NCBI GenBank assembly: GCA_016873895.1
Contig: VGVV01000001.1
Coordinates: 206,776 to 270,775, forward strand
Direction: 5' to 3'
DNA: 64,000 nt
Source: Ignavibacteria bacterium
GTDB lineage: Bacteria; Bacteroidota; Ignavibacteria; Kapaibacteriales; Kapaibacteriaceae
Both the position numbers and the translations under genes were made by a program. The stretch's first letter is position 1. Each line of letters opens with the position of its first letter. A model generated the notes under the pieces. It saw only the letters and a list, made by a program, of their open reading frames with translations, was not told the origin of the DNA and did not search any database. Below are positions 56,405 to 64,000 of the stretch, piece after piece.

Positions 56405-56983
56405 CTACTTGTTCTTTGTGATGGACATGGAAATCTTTTCAAGTGGGTTATCGCGACCATCGCGAGGAGAATTAACGATTGCATCTGCAACTTCCATTCC
56501 GCTGAGAACTTCTCCAAAAGCCGTATACTGATTATCGAGCCATGGGGAATCTGCAACGCAAAGGAAGAACTGTCCACCAAAGCTGTTAGGATCTTGTGTA
56601 CGTGCAGCTGAGAGAACTCCACGAACGTGCTTGACACTTGAAAACTCTGCTGGTACCTTATCTGGGTGGCCACCTGTTCCCCATGTGCCGCGATCGCCAC
56701 TAATTGAGTTTGGATCGCCACCTTGGATCATGAAATTCGGAATCACGCGATGGAACGCCGAGCCATTGTAGAAACCTTCAGCAACACGTACATCAAAAAA
56801 AGCAGCGTGCTTTGGTGCGATGTTATCCCAGAGCCCAATGACAATTTTTCCGAGCTCGTTGTTACCCTGAGTAACTGTAATTGTGTACTTCATTTTCTCG
56901 TTTACCTTTGGTGTTGTTGACTGAGCACATGCAGTAATGTGAATGGCCAATAGAGCCATGATAGAAAGTGCGATTGATCGCAT
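56405..56983 (-). CDS. Peptidyl-prolyl isomerase (cyclophilin), lipoprotein
   Basis: 192 residues from ATG 56983 behind AGGAGG. Lipoprotein signal with lipobox ITAC (MRSIALSIMALLAIHITACAQ). Cyclophilin motifs: AFHRVIPNFMIQGGDPNS, FGGQFFLCVADSPWLDNQYTAFGEVLSGMEV. It catalyses cis-trans isomerisation of prolyl bonds, probably in the periplasm. It directly follows the uppP-cyclophilin fusion (22 nt), so two cyclophilin domains are made in tandem. Confidence 0.95.
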   Translation of the reverse strand: MRSIALSIMALLAIHITACAQSTTPKVNEKMKYTITVTQGNNELGKIVIGLWDNIAPKHAAFFDVRVAEGFYNGSAFHRVIPNFMIQGGDPNSISGDRGTWGTGGHPDKVPAEFSSVKHVRGVLSAARTQDPNSFGGQFFLCVADSPWLDNQYTAFGEVLSGMEVADAIVNSPRDGRDNPLEKISMSITKNK

Positions 56984-57005
56984 GAGTGAGTCCTCCTGTG
57001 ATTGT

Positions 57006-58472
57006 TTAAGACGCAATCTTTTGTATTGACGTTATTCTGATTGGTTTCTTGGGCATACCGTCGTTGTCTCCGAGTGGACCTGGCTCTACCTCGACGTTGC
57101 TAATTCGCTCAATAACATTCATACCATCGATAACGTTACCAAAGATTGTCGAGGTATACGGAAGGCGTGATGCCTGATCTAGGCAAATATAGAACTGACT
57201 TGTACCAGAGCTGCTTTCCTGCTTGCGAGCCATAACAACAATCCCCTTACGATAGCCCTCCATAGCAGATGGTAACTCCCTATTTAGTTCTACAGGAAGC
57301 ATTTTCCCCGATGCGGTTTCTCCTCCCTTGCCCCAATCAGCTTTAGCTCCCAAATCTTTTGAGATTGGATCGCCGAGCTGAATCACAAAATCTCTGGCCA
57401 CACGATGTATGTGTGTTCCGTTGTAGTATCTCTTCTTTACGTGGACCAAGAAATTCTTCACTGTCTTCGGTGCATCTACTCCGTACAACTCTATCATAAA
57501 CGACCCCATTGACGTTCTGACAACAACTGTATCTGTTGCAACCGCTCCAGGTCTTGTAACCACTGGAGGTTGAGCCATTTCTTGCTCAGGTGGCGCAAGA
57601 GCTTCAATTCGTTTCTGAGGCAGATTATGGGGCTCACTACAACCAACAAGCAAGATGGCTGCCCCCAACGCCACACGGTAGACCACAAACGTTAAGAGGG
57701 TTCGAGTTCTCAGGAATTTGAGCAGAAAGGCAATCGACCAATAGCCGCTCAGAAATGCTGCCAATGTTGCGATCGCAAGTTGCATACCGCCATCATTCCA
57801 TGAAATATTTGAGGACTGCTCAACGAACTCGAGCATACCAGCTGCAAATATTGCAGGTATTGAGAGCAAAAAAGAAAATCGTGCAGCATGTTCTCGCGTC
57901 ATCCCACGCCACAGCGCTGCCATCATCGTAGTGCCGCTTCTTGACGATCCCGGGATGAGCGCTAAGCATTGGGCACCACCAATGACAATCGCATCTATGA
58001 TTCCCAAATCACTGGTTGTGCGTTTGTACGTCGCAAATCGTTCTGCTACCATAAGCAATAGACCAACAACGATCAGCGACAAACTGATCACTGATAAGTC
58101 TTTGGTCAGACTGCCCTCGATTACATCCTTGAAGGTCAATCCAACCGCAACGATTGGCAGTGTGCCTAGTATAACGAGCCAACCCAATCGCGACTCGGGG
58201 GACTGGTCCGAGAAGGAGCGCCTGCTGCCTGTGATATTTTCTTTGAACCAATTGGCAATGGTTAACCCGATGTCGTTTCTGAAATACGACAGCACAGCGG
58301 CCAACGTGCCAAGCTGAATCGTGGCCATGAACGCAGTCCATTGCTCAGGATGCTGCTCGTTGATCACCCCGAATAGCTTTCCGGCGATAGTCAGGTGTGC
58401 GGTACTGGAAATTGGAATGAATTCCGAAAGCCCTTGAACAACGCCCAGTATAACAGCAACTACTATAGACAT
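57006..58472 (-). CDS. uppP: Undecaprenyl-diphosphatase fused to a cyclophilin domain
   Basis: 488 residues in one frame. Residues 1 to about 275 are a complete UppP/BacA integral membrane phosphatase: GVVQGLSEFIPISSTAHL, ALIPGSSRSGTTMMAALWRG and a final helix FVVYRVALGAAILLVGC. About 313-486 form a cyclophilin (TSMGSFMIELYGVDAPKTVKNF, HIHRVARDFVIQLGDP, GTSQFYICLDQAS, IFGNVIDGMNVIERI). Known UppP ends after the last helix and known cyclophilins are separate proteins. The junction LLVGCSEPH (Cys278) is a good lipobox, so the UppP end may double as a lipoprotein signal, or an internal GTG (57686 or 57674) may also start a free lipoprotein. A -7 element lies 4 nt upstream. Confidence 0.9.
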   Translation of the reverse strand: MSIVVAVILGVVQGLSEFIPISSTAHLTIAGKLFGVINEQHPEQWTAFMATIQLGTLAAVLSYFRNDIGLTIANWFKENITGSRRSFSDQSPESRLGWLVILGTLPIVAVGLTFKDVIEGSLTKDLSVISLSLIVVGLLLMVAERFATYKRTTSDLGIIDAIVIGGAQCLALIPGSSRSGTTMMAALWRGMTREHAARFSFLLSIPAIFAAGMLEFVEQSSNISWNDGGMQLAIATLAAFLSGYWSIAFLLKFLRTRTLLTFVVYRVALGAAILLVGCSEPHNLPQKRIEALAPPEQEMAQPPVVTRPGAVATDTVVVRTSMGSFMIELYGVDAPKTVKNFLVHVKKRYYNGTHIHRVARDFVIQLGDPISKDLGAKADWGKGGETASGKMLPVELNRELPSAMEGYRKGIVVMARKQESSSGTSQFYICLDQASRLPYTSTIFGNVIDGMNVIERISNVEVEPGPLGDNDGMPKKPIRITSIQKIAS

Positions 58473-58476
58473 ACTG

Positions 58477-58484
58477 CAAAACTA
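58477..58484 (-). promoter_or_regulatory. -7 element TAGTTTTG for uppP (leaderless)
   Basis: Exact TAnnTTTG match with 4 nt to the ATG, inside the 25-nt gap after polA. Suggests an internal start in the polA run. Confidence 0.6.
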
Positions 58485-58497
58485 CACTTTCAAGCGC

Positions 58498-61278
58498 CTA
58501 ATGAGCCTCGTACCAAGAGTTACCAGCGCCAGTTTCAACAACTACGGGAACTCCATCCAACGGTAAGGCCTGCTCCATTTCGAACTTTACGATCTGACGC
58601 AAGGTATCTGAATCCTGCTCAGGCACCTCGAACAGGAGCTCATCATGCACCTGCAACATCATCAGTCCAGTGAGGTTGTCGCCTCGCATCCTGTTGTGAA
58701 CGCGAATCATGGCAAGCTTCATCATATCAGCGGCTGTGCCTTGAATCGGCATATTAATGGCCGCGCGCTCTGCCGAAGATCTCAAGCCTCTGTTTGCAGC
58801 ATTGATGAGTGGGAAGTAACGGCGCCTACCAAGCAGTGTGCTTGCATAGCCCCGTTCGCGAGTACCTTCTATTGTTGAATCGATATAGCCCTTTATGCCT
58901 GGATACTTTGCGAAGTAGTTTTCGATGATTTGTTGGCCTTCTGTTCGAGAGATGCCAAGCCGCTGGGCAAGTCCAAATGCACCTAACCCGTACATAATGC
59001 CAAAGTTGACGGTCTTGGCAACACGACGTTGCTCTGTTGTAACATCTGCAATCTCAACATCATGCAGGATTGCTGCTGTTGCTGCGTGGATATCTGCGCC
59101 GGAAGCAAATGCTGCAAGAAGATTAGCATCCCGCGAAATAGCAGCCATAATGCGAAGCTCTATCTGCGAATAGTCAGCAGATACGATAACGTTTCCATGA
59201 TGCTGGGGAACAAATGCTTTACGGATTTGCAAGCCGAGCTCCGTGCGTATCGGAATGTTCTGCAGGTTGGGGTCTGTCGAAGACAATCTACCAGTAGCGG
59301 CTACAGTCTGATTAAATGTTGTATGGACCCTGCCGGTTGATGGGTTAATCAACCTTGGCAGTGCTTCTACATACGTTGACCTAAGTTTCTCTACTTGACG
59401 ATAGTCAAGGATCATTTGCGCTATGGGATATGTCTCCGATAGCTCGGTCAAAACACTTGAGTCTGTTGAAAAACCTGTTTTTGTCTTTTTTGAGGCGGGC
59501 AGCATCAGCTTCTCGAACAGTACCTCGGCAAGTTGCTTCGGAGATGCAATTGTGAACTCCTCACCTGCTTCCTTCCAGATTTCCTGTTCGAGGCGTTTTG
59601 CTTCTGTGCGCATGAACTCACCGAGACCTCCAAGTGCCTGTTGGTTTACACATACACCGTTACGCTCCATGGTAACAAGCACAGGTACTGTAGCAAACTC
59701 CACGCGCTGTGCAAACTCAAGCTGCCCCTCTTGGCTGAGCGCGTTTTTCAAAACGTGGCAAAGCTTGAGGGTTACGTCCGCATCTTCAGCAGCATACTCT
59801 GCAACCCTTCCAGGATCAACATCTCGCATAGATTTTTGTGAGCTTTTCTTCTCGCCGATCAGTGTCGTGATCGAAATCGGCGAATAGTTCAGCCAGCGCT
59901 CAGACAACGCATCCATGTTATGCTGCTTGTCCGGATCCAGTACGTAACTCGCAAGCATACTATCGAAGGCAAGGGGCGAAACCTGAACTCCATATCTGCT
60001 TAGAATCAGCATGTCGAACTTTGCATTCTGTCCGAGCTTGGGAATGGTGGCATTCTCGAGTAGCCCCTTAACCGCTGGCAAAATCTCCAACAGAGGTAGC
60101 CCATGACGGTCTTCGTGTCTACCAAACAAAGATCCATCATGCGAGATCGTGCTGTCGTCTACATCCACGTAATATGCCTTACCCTCGATTGCAGACAGAG
60201 CAATCCCAACAATAGAGCATTGCATCGCCTCGAGTCCGGTAGTCTCAAGGTCAAACGACAATTCTATAGCTGTTGACAGATCCTTCAACATGTCATCGAA
60301 ACCACCTGGCGTGTCTACGAGTATGTACTCGTGCCGAACATCTTCAATGGTGCTGAGTCGATGTTGCTCTTCGGCAGCCTCTATTGGCTCGGTGGTCTCA
60401 GAGGTGTTGGCATACTTGGCGAATTTTCGTCGAAGCGTATGGAACCCCATTTCCTCGCAGAACGCGTCTAGTGCAGCAGAATCTATTGGTTTACGAACGA
60501 GTGCCACTCGCTTTGCATCAATGGGAACGTCGGTATGTATCGTGACTAACGTTTTCGAGAGAAATGCAGCGTCGCGGTGCTCTTGCAGCTTCTTCTTAAC
60601 AGATTCGCGCTCTACCTCATCGATATGTTCATACAACGCCTCGATTGATCCATACTTTTCAATCAGAGGTATGGCCGTTTTTTCTCCAACACCTTTTACA
60701 CCTGGAACGTTATCCGAAGAGTCGCCAATGAGTGCAAGTACATCAATTACGTGATCGGGCCCCACACCAAACTTCTCACGCACCTTTGTTGCGTCCATAA
60801 TATCATATTCACCAACGTCTTTACCTGGACGCAGGATCTTCACCTTGCTATTGACAAGTTGGAAGTAGTCTTTATCTGATGTTACGCAGAGGATCTCGTG
60901 TCCGTCGTTGCTCTCACGTTTACAAATCGTACCAATTACATCGTCTGCCTCGAAGCCCGGCATCTCTACCATCTCCAGACCCAGCATTGTGATCATCGTC
61001 TTGATGCGGGCCAACTGAGGAACAAGATCCTCTGGGAATGCATCACGATGAGCCTTGTACTGATCATAGAGCACATGCCGAAATGTTGGCTCTGGCGTAT
61101 CGAACACTACCGCTGTGGCATCGGGTGAATGCTTGTCCAGCAAGGATGTAAGTATATTAGCAAAAGCAAAAACTGCGAAGGATGGTTCGCCAGATGGAGA
61201 TTGCATTCCAGTGCGCTGCAATGCGTGATAGGCACGAAACACAAGTGACATGCCATCGATAAGAATTAACGGACCCAT
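58498..61278 (-). CDS. polA: DNA polymerase I
   Basis: 926 residues. N-terminal 5'-3' nuclease (ILIDGMSLVFRAYHAL, FEADDVIGT, VTSDKDYFQLV, GDSSDNVPGVKGVGEKTA); 3'-5' exonuclease with intact acidic residues (LSFDLETTGLEAM, NAKFDMLILSRYG, YAAEDADVTLKL); polymerase domain (SADYSQIELRIMA, QRRVAKTVNFGIMYG, QVHDELLFEV). All three activities appear intact. It heads a ten-gene co-directional run. On its strand TAGATTG ends 4 nt before the ATG, a one-base-short form of the -7 consensus. Confidence 0.98.
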   Translation of the reverse strand: MGPLILIDGMSLVFRAYHALQRTGMQSPSGEPSFAVFAFANILTSLLDKHSPDATAVVFDTPEPTFRHVLYDQYKAHRDAFPEDLVPQLARIKTMITMLGLEMVEMPGFEADDVIGTICKRESNDGHEILCVTSDKDYFQLVNSKVKILRPGKDVGEYDIMDATKVREKFGVGPDHVIDVLALIGDSSDNVPGVKGVGEKTAIPLIEKYGSIEALYEHIDEVERESVKKKLQEHRDAAFLSKTLVTIHTDVPIDAKRVALVRKPIDSAALDAFCEEMGFHTLRRKFAKYANTSETTEPIEAAEEQHRLSTIEDVRHEYILVDTPGGFDDMLKDLSTAIELSFDLETTGLEAMQCSIVGIALSAIEGKAYYVDVDDSTISHDGSLFGRHEDRHGLPLLEILPAVKGLLENATIPKLGQNAKFDMLILSRYGVQVSPLAFDSMLASYVLDPDKQHNMDALSERWLNYSPISITTLIGEKKSSQKSMRDVDPGRVAEYAAEDADVTLKLCHVLKNALSQEGQLEFAQRVEFATVPVLVTMERNGVCVNQQALGGLGEFMRTEAKRLEQEIWKEAGEEFTIASPKQLAEVLFEKLMLPASKKTKTGFSTDSSVLTELSETYPIAQMILDYRQVEKLRSTYVEALPRLINPSTGRVHTTFNQTVAATGRLSSTDPNLQNIPIRTELGLQIRKAFVPQHHGNVIVSADYSQIELRIMAAISRDANLLAAFASGADIHAATAAILHDVEIADVTTEQRRVAKTVNFGIMYGLGAFGLAQRLGISRTEGQQIIENYFAKYPGIKGYIDSTIEGTRERGYASTLLGRRRYFPLINAANRGLRSSAERAAINMPIQGTAADMMKLAMIRVHNRMRGDNLTGLMMLQVHDELLFEVPEQDSDTLRQIVKFEMEQALPLDGVPVVVETGAGNSWYEAH

Positions 61279-61295
61279 AGTACAATCTACGGTCG

Positions 61296-61303
61296 TAGCT
61301 TCG
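61296..61303 (+). promoter_or_regulatory. -7 element TAGCTTCG for terC
   Basis: TAnnTTCG variant 10 nt before the terC ATG, back to back with the polA start region (61283-61289 on the other strand). Confidence 0.45.
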
Positions 61304-61313
61304 CATAATCTCT

Positions 61314-62243
61314 ATGCTCCCACTCATTCCCGATCCAATTCTCTACGTAGGGTTCGTCTTGGTCGTGCTGCTCTTGCTAGCTCTCGATCTTGGTGTTTTC
61401 AATCGCACACCGCACGTCGTAAAAGTTAGCGAAGCTATCGGCTGGACGGTCTTTTGGATCTCTCTAGCGATGCTGTTCAACATCTTTGTCCTGTATGAGA
61501 AGGGGCCAATAGCCGCTCAAGAGTTCCTTACTGGCTACCTACTTGAACAGTCGCTCTCGGTGGACAACATATTTGTCATCATCCTGATTCTGAAGTACTT
61601 CAAGGTCGCTCCACAGTACCACCACAAAGTCCTCTTTTGGGGCATTGTTGGCGCACTGATCATGCGCGGAACCATGATTGCGGTTGGAGCTGCCCTGATA
61701 GCTGCCTTCCATTGGATTTTCTATGTCTTTGGCGCGTTTCTCGTCTTCACAGGCATTAAAATGGCCTTCAGCGACGAGGATGATGCCGAGCTCGAAGACA
61801 ACTTCGTGGTGAAGTATGCACGACGCCACTTCCGCATCACAGATACCTACCATCAGGAGAACTTCAGCATCATGAAAGATGGCGTTCGTTGGTTTACACC
61901 GCTCTTTCTCGTAGTGCTCGTAGTAGAGTTTACCGATCTAATTTTTGCTGTCGATTCTATACCTGCCATCTTCGCGATAACCCGAGACCCCTTCATTGTG
62001 TTTACATCAAATGTTTTCGCGGTGATGGGGCTACGTTCGTTGTTCTTTGCGGTTGCAGGCGTAATGGGCATTTTCCATTACTTGAAATATGGGTTGAGCT
62101 TTATCCTGAGCTTCATTGGGGTTAAGATGTTCATCCAGGATTGGTACAAGATCTCGATTGAAACAGCCTTAGCTGTTATCGCTGGTGTTCTTGCATTGAG
62201 CATCATCGCATCTGTTGTATTCCCTGAGAAAGAAGAATTATAA
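61314..62243 (+). CDS. TerC/Alx family membrane protein
   Basis: 309 residues, about nine helices. Family patterns: LDLGVFNRTPHVV, EQSLSVDNIFVIILILKYF, KMAFSDEDD, and VVEFTDLIFAVDSIPAIFAITRDPFIVFTSNVFAVMGLRSLFF in part, containing the conserved acidic residues in SVDN and FAVDS. TerC/Alx proteins export Mn2+ (possibly Ca2+) and protect metallated exoproteins during secretion. Start ATG 61314. Confidence 0.95.
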   Translation: MLPLIPDPILYVGFVLVVLLLLALDLGVFNRTPHVVKVSEAIGWTVFWISLAMLFNIFVLYEKGPIAAQEFLTGYLLEQSLSVDNIFVIILILKYFKVAPQYHHKVLFWGIVGALIMRGTMIAVGAALIAAFHWIFYVFGAFLVFTGIKMAFSDEDDAELEDNFVVKYARRHFRITDTYHQENFSIMKDGVRWFTPLFLVVLVVEFTDLIFAVDSIPAIFAITRDPFIVFTSNVFAVMGLRSLFFAVAGVMGIFHYLKYGLSFILSFIGVKMFIQDWYKISIETALAVIAGVLALSIIASVVFPEKEEL

Positions 62244-62314
62244 GCAGCGCGATTTCGATACGGGGCACGATCATCACTCTCGCGCTCTTTGTAGTCTCCT
62301 GCTCCTCCTCGAAG

Positions 62315-62713
62315 GTGCGGACCACCGAGCCCCTTGCCGTTAAGCAAATACTAGAGCAGGCAAGGGATCTTCTTGGTACTTCCTATTGCAATGCCGGTAC
62401 AACTCCAGATTGCTTTGACTGTTCTGGCTTTGTAGGGTACTGCTTTCGTGTGGTTGGAGTTAAGCTTCCAAGAATCAGCTCCGACATCTACAGTGTTGGG
62501 AATGCAGTGTCGCGGTCGGAAGTGCAGGAGGGCGATCTCGTGTTTTTCGCCAATGAACAAGGTGTGATTAATCATGTTGGCATTGCCTTGAACGAAAAGC
62601 AGTTCATTCATAGCTCAACATCTAAGGGTGTGAGTATCGCAATGTTCTCTGATCGGTACTGGTCTCCGCGATACAAGGGCGCTCGACGAATCGCCCTAAA
62701 TGCGTCAAAATGA
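62315..62713 (+). CDS. NlpC/P60 cell-wall hydrolase, probable lipoprotein with unclear start
   Basis: The listed start is GTG 62315 (132 residues). NlpC/P60 domain: DCFDCSGFVGYCF (catalytic Cys), EGDLVFFANEQGVINHVGIAL (catalytic His) and IHSSTSKGVSI. These enzymes cut peptidoglycan stem peptides. Upstream in frame is a convincing lipoprotein signal, IRGTIITLALFVVSCSSS, lipobox VVSC, but back to an in-frame TGA at 62225 there is no ATG, GTG or TTG. An ATT (62237) or ATA (62240) overlapping the terC stop would be the first usable codon. Without this segment the protein would not be exported. Confidence 0.85.
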   Translation: MRTTEPLAVKQILEQARDLLGTSYCNAGTTPDCFDCSGFVGYCFRVVGVKLPRISSDIYSVGNAVSRSEVQEGDLVFFANEQGVINHVGIALNEKQFIHSSTSKGVSIAMFSDRYWSPRYKGARRIALNASK

Positions 62714-62731
62714 CAGTCTGATGTCGGGTGC

Positions 62732-62784
62732 AACTGCCGTAGTGACATCGACTTAGTGTCTAAAGCTGCCATTACGGCAGTTTT
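62732..62784 (+). promoter_or_regulatory. Overlapping hairpins between the NlpC gene and hsp20 (terminator/attenuator-like)
   Basis: Two exclusive structures share one arm. AACTGCCGTA (62732-62741) pairs perfectly with TACGGCAGTT (62773-62782) across 31 nt. Alternatively CTGCC (62766-62770) pairs with GGCAG (62776-62780), followed by TTTT, a small intrinsic terminator. Thus the first arm could act as an anti-terminator. Confidence 0.4.
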
Positions 62785-62891
62785 ATCATATTGGCACGAT
62801 TTTCCGGGTGGTACGTCGAAAGCGATGTTCCACCAATGGCCATTGGGATACAAAACAGATGTCATTCCTCATCACCACAAGGAGACCAGTC

Positions 62892-63332
62892 ATGTCCCTG
62901 ATCAAAGTTGATCCATTCCGCGGTATCGATACGGTGTTTCGCCGTATGAACGAAGTATTCGATGGTTTTCAAGACGGCGGAGTTCGTTTTGAAATTGGCG
63001 AGTTCACGCCACGTGTGGACATCTGCGACGAAGCAGAGGCCGTTACGTTGAACGCTGAACTCCCTGGTCTTGACAAGAACGACCTCAAGATCACCATCAC
63101 AGACAATAGCGTTCTCACGATTCGCGGCGAAAAGAAGCGCGAAGCAAAGCTGGAGGAGAAGAACTACACGCGTATCGAGCGCAATTACGGCTCGTTCTCA
63201 CGTTCGTTCTCTCTCCCGAAAGACCTCAAGACAGAAGCAATCAAAGCAAACTTCAAAGACGGCGTGCTTTCAGTATCGATTCCGAAAAAGGAACCATCAG
63301 CGCACAAAGAACTTGACGTTCGCATTTCGTAA
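62892..63332 (+). CDS. Small heat-shock protein (Hsp20/alpha-crystallin)
   Basis: 146 residues from ATG 62892 with ribosome site AAGGAG; an earlier start is in the leader region. Alpha-crystallin domain: PRVDICDEAEAVTLNAELPGLDKNDLKI, GEKKREAKLEEKNYTRIERNYGSFSRSFSLP, and GVLSVSIPKK with the C-terminal tail. It is an ATP-independent holdase. It is 41 bp before dnaK, a heat-shock pair. Sigma-32 or CIRCE sites were not seen. Confidence 0.95.
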   Translation: MSLIKVDPFRGIDTVFRRMNEVFDGFQDGGVRFEIGEFTPRVDICDEAEAVTLNAELPGLDKNDLKITITDNSVLTIRGEKKREAKLEEKNYTRIERNYGSFSRSFSLPKDLKTEAIKANFKDGVLSVSIPKKEPSAHKELDVRIS

Positions 63333-63358
63333 CGAGCAGTACATCTCACATTTTCTAG

Positions 63359-64000
<642 letters not shown>

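Noticed and set aside
56401..56721. Upstream extension of the OmpA/PD40 reading frame
   Set aside because: It overlaps the cyclophilin gene out of frame and has no protein-like composition; the signal peptide begins at TTG 56400.
62790..62812. Sigma-54-like promoter (TTGGCACGA) upstream of hsp20
   Set aside because: The -24 part matches well, but the -12 position reads TCCG instead of TTGC, and no enhancer-binding protein gene is near.

Overview
The window comes from a compact, mid-GC genome of the Bacteroidota/Chlorobi (FCB) group. Four things point there. Two very large secreted proteins have the build of type IX secretion (T9SS) cargo, one with a complete T9SS type A C-terminal sorting domain. 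Transcription starts look like the Bacteroides pattern: -7 TAnnTTTG (here often TAnnTTCG), sometimes with TTTG about 19-20 bp upstream. Small families frequent in Bacteroidota/Chlorobi are present (DUF3109, DUF4286, DUF3108, thioredoxin_9-like, CRTAC1/ASPIC-UnbV). Genes are packed with ATGA, TAATG and GTGA overlaps. The ensemble would fit the Chlorobi-neighbouring Kapabacteria lineage, but there is no rRNA here to place it. There is no prophage, CRISPR array or intact insertion sequence; the window is mostly core genome.

Layout. 1-8 kb (minus): a giant secreted beta-helix protein whose C-terminus lies outside the window, then an FG-GAP/ASPIC-UnbV surface protein. 7.9-10.1 kb (minus): murQ-thioredoxin-dedA and tRNA-Leu, divergent from rpsT and tRNA-Arg. 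10.6-16.5 kb: a palindromic intergenic repeat, a sterol-desaturase-like protein, two rhodaneses, a FecA-like TonB receptor behind a palindromic operator, a transposase-like HUH protein lacking its catalytic Tyr, and a Tat-exported class V aminotransferase. 16.5-21.9 kb: gcvT, rlpA-like, manC, an outer-membrane barrel, tRNA-Met, DUF3108 and LolA-like genes, closed by a strong terminator. 21.9-28.6 kb (minus): an Ig/beta-helix T9SS protein and an M1 peptidase. 28.6-34.3 kb (plus): fluC/crcB, msrA, copA-type ATPase, DUF3109, rpoN. 34.3-40.3 kb (minus): operon pfkA-DUF1844-nadK-APC permease-ade-nadC. 40.4-48.7 kb (plus): a phosphate-acquisition cluster (OprO/P-like porin, pstSCAB, phoU) with phased Pho-box-like repeats, then rfbA, nhaA and DUF4286. 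48.7-61.3 kb (minus): a ten-gene co-directional run polA - uppP::cyclophilin fusion - cyclophilin - OmpA/PD40 - argD - RNA methyltransferase - thrS - mscS - 2Fe-2S ferredoxin - MmcQ/YjbR. 61.3-64 kb (plus): terC, an NlpC/P60 lipoprotein, hsp20 and the start of dnaK.

What stands out. (1) The octamer AAGGGGCT occurs at least 19 times on both strands and in several reading frames, about tenfold above chance. (2) Six genes (murQ, manC, pfkA, rfbA, uppP, fluC) have a -7 element 3-4 nt before the start codon, and thrS has one 5 nt before it, predicting leaderless mRNAs. (3) The undecaprenyl-pyrophosphate phosphatase is fused in frame to a cyclophilin, with a lipobox-like motif at the junction. (4) Two signal-peptide genes (rlpA-like and NlpC-like) have no ATG, GTG or TTG before their signal sequence. 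(5) An IS200-like HUH protein carries Phe at the nucleophilic Tyr position. No wholly new multigene system is evident.
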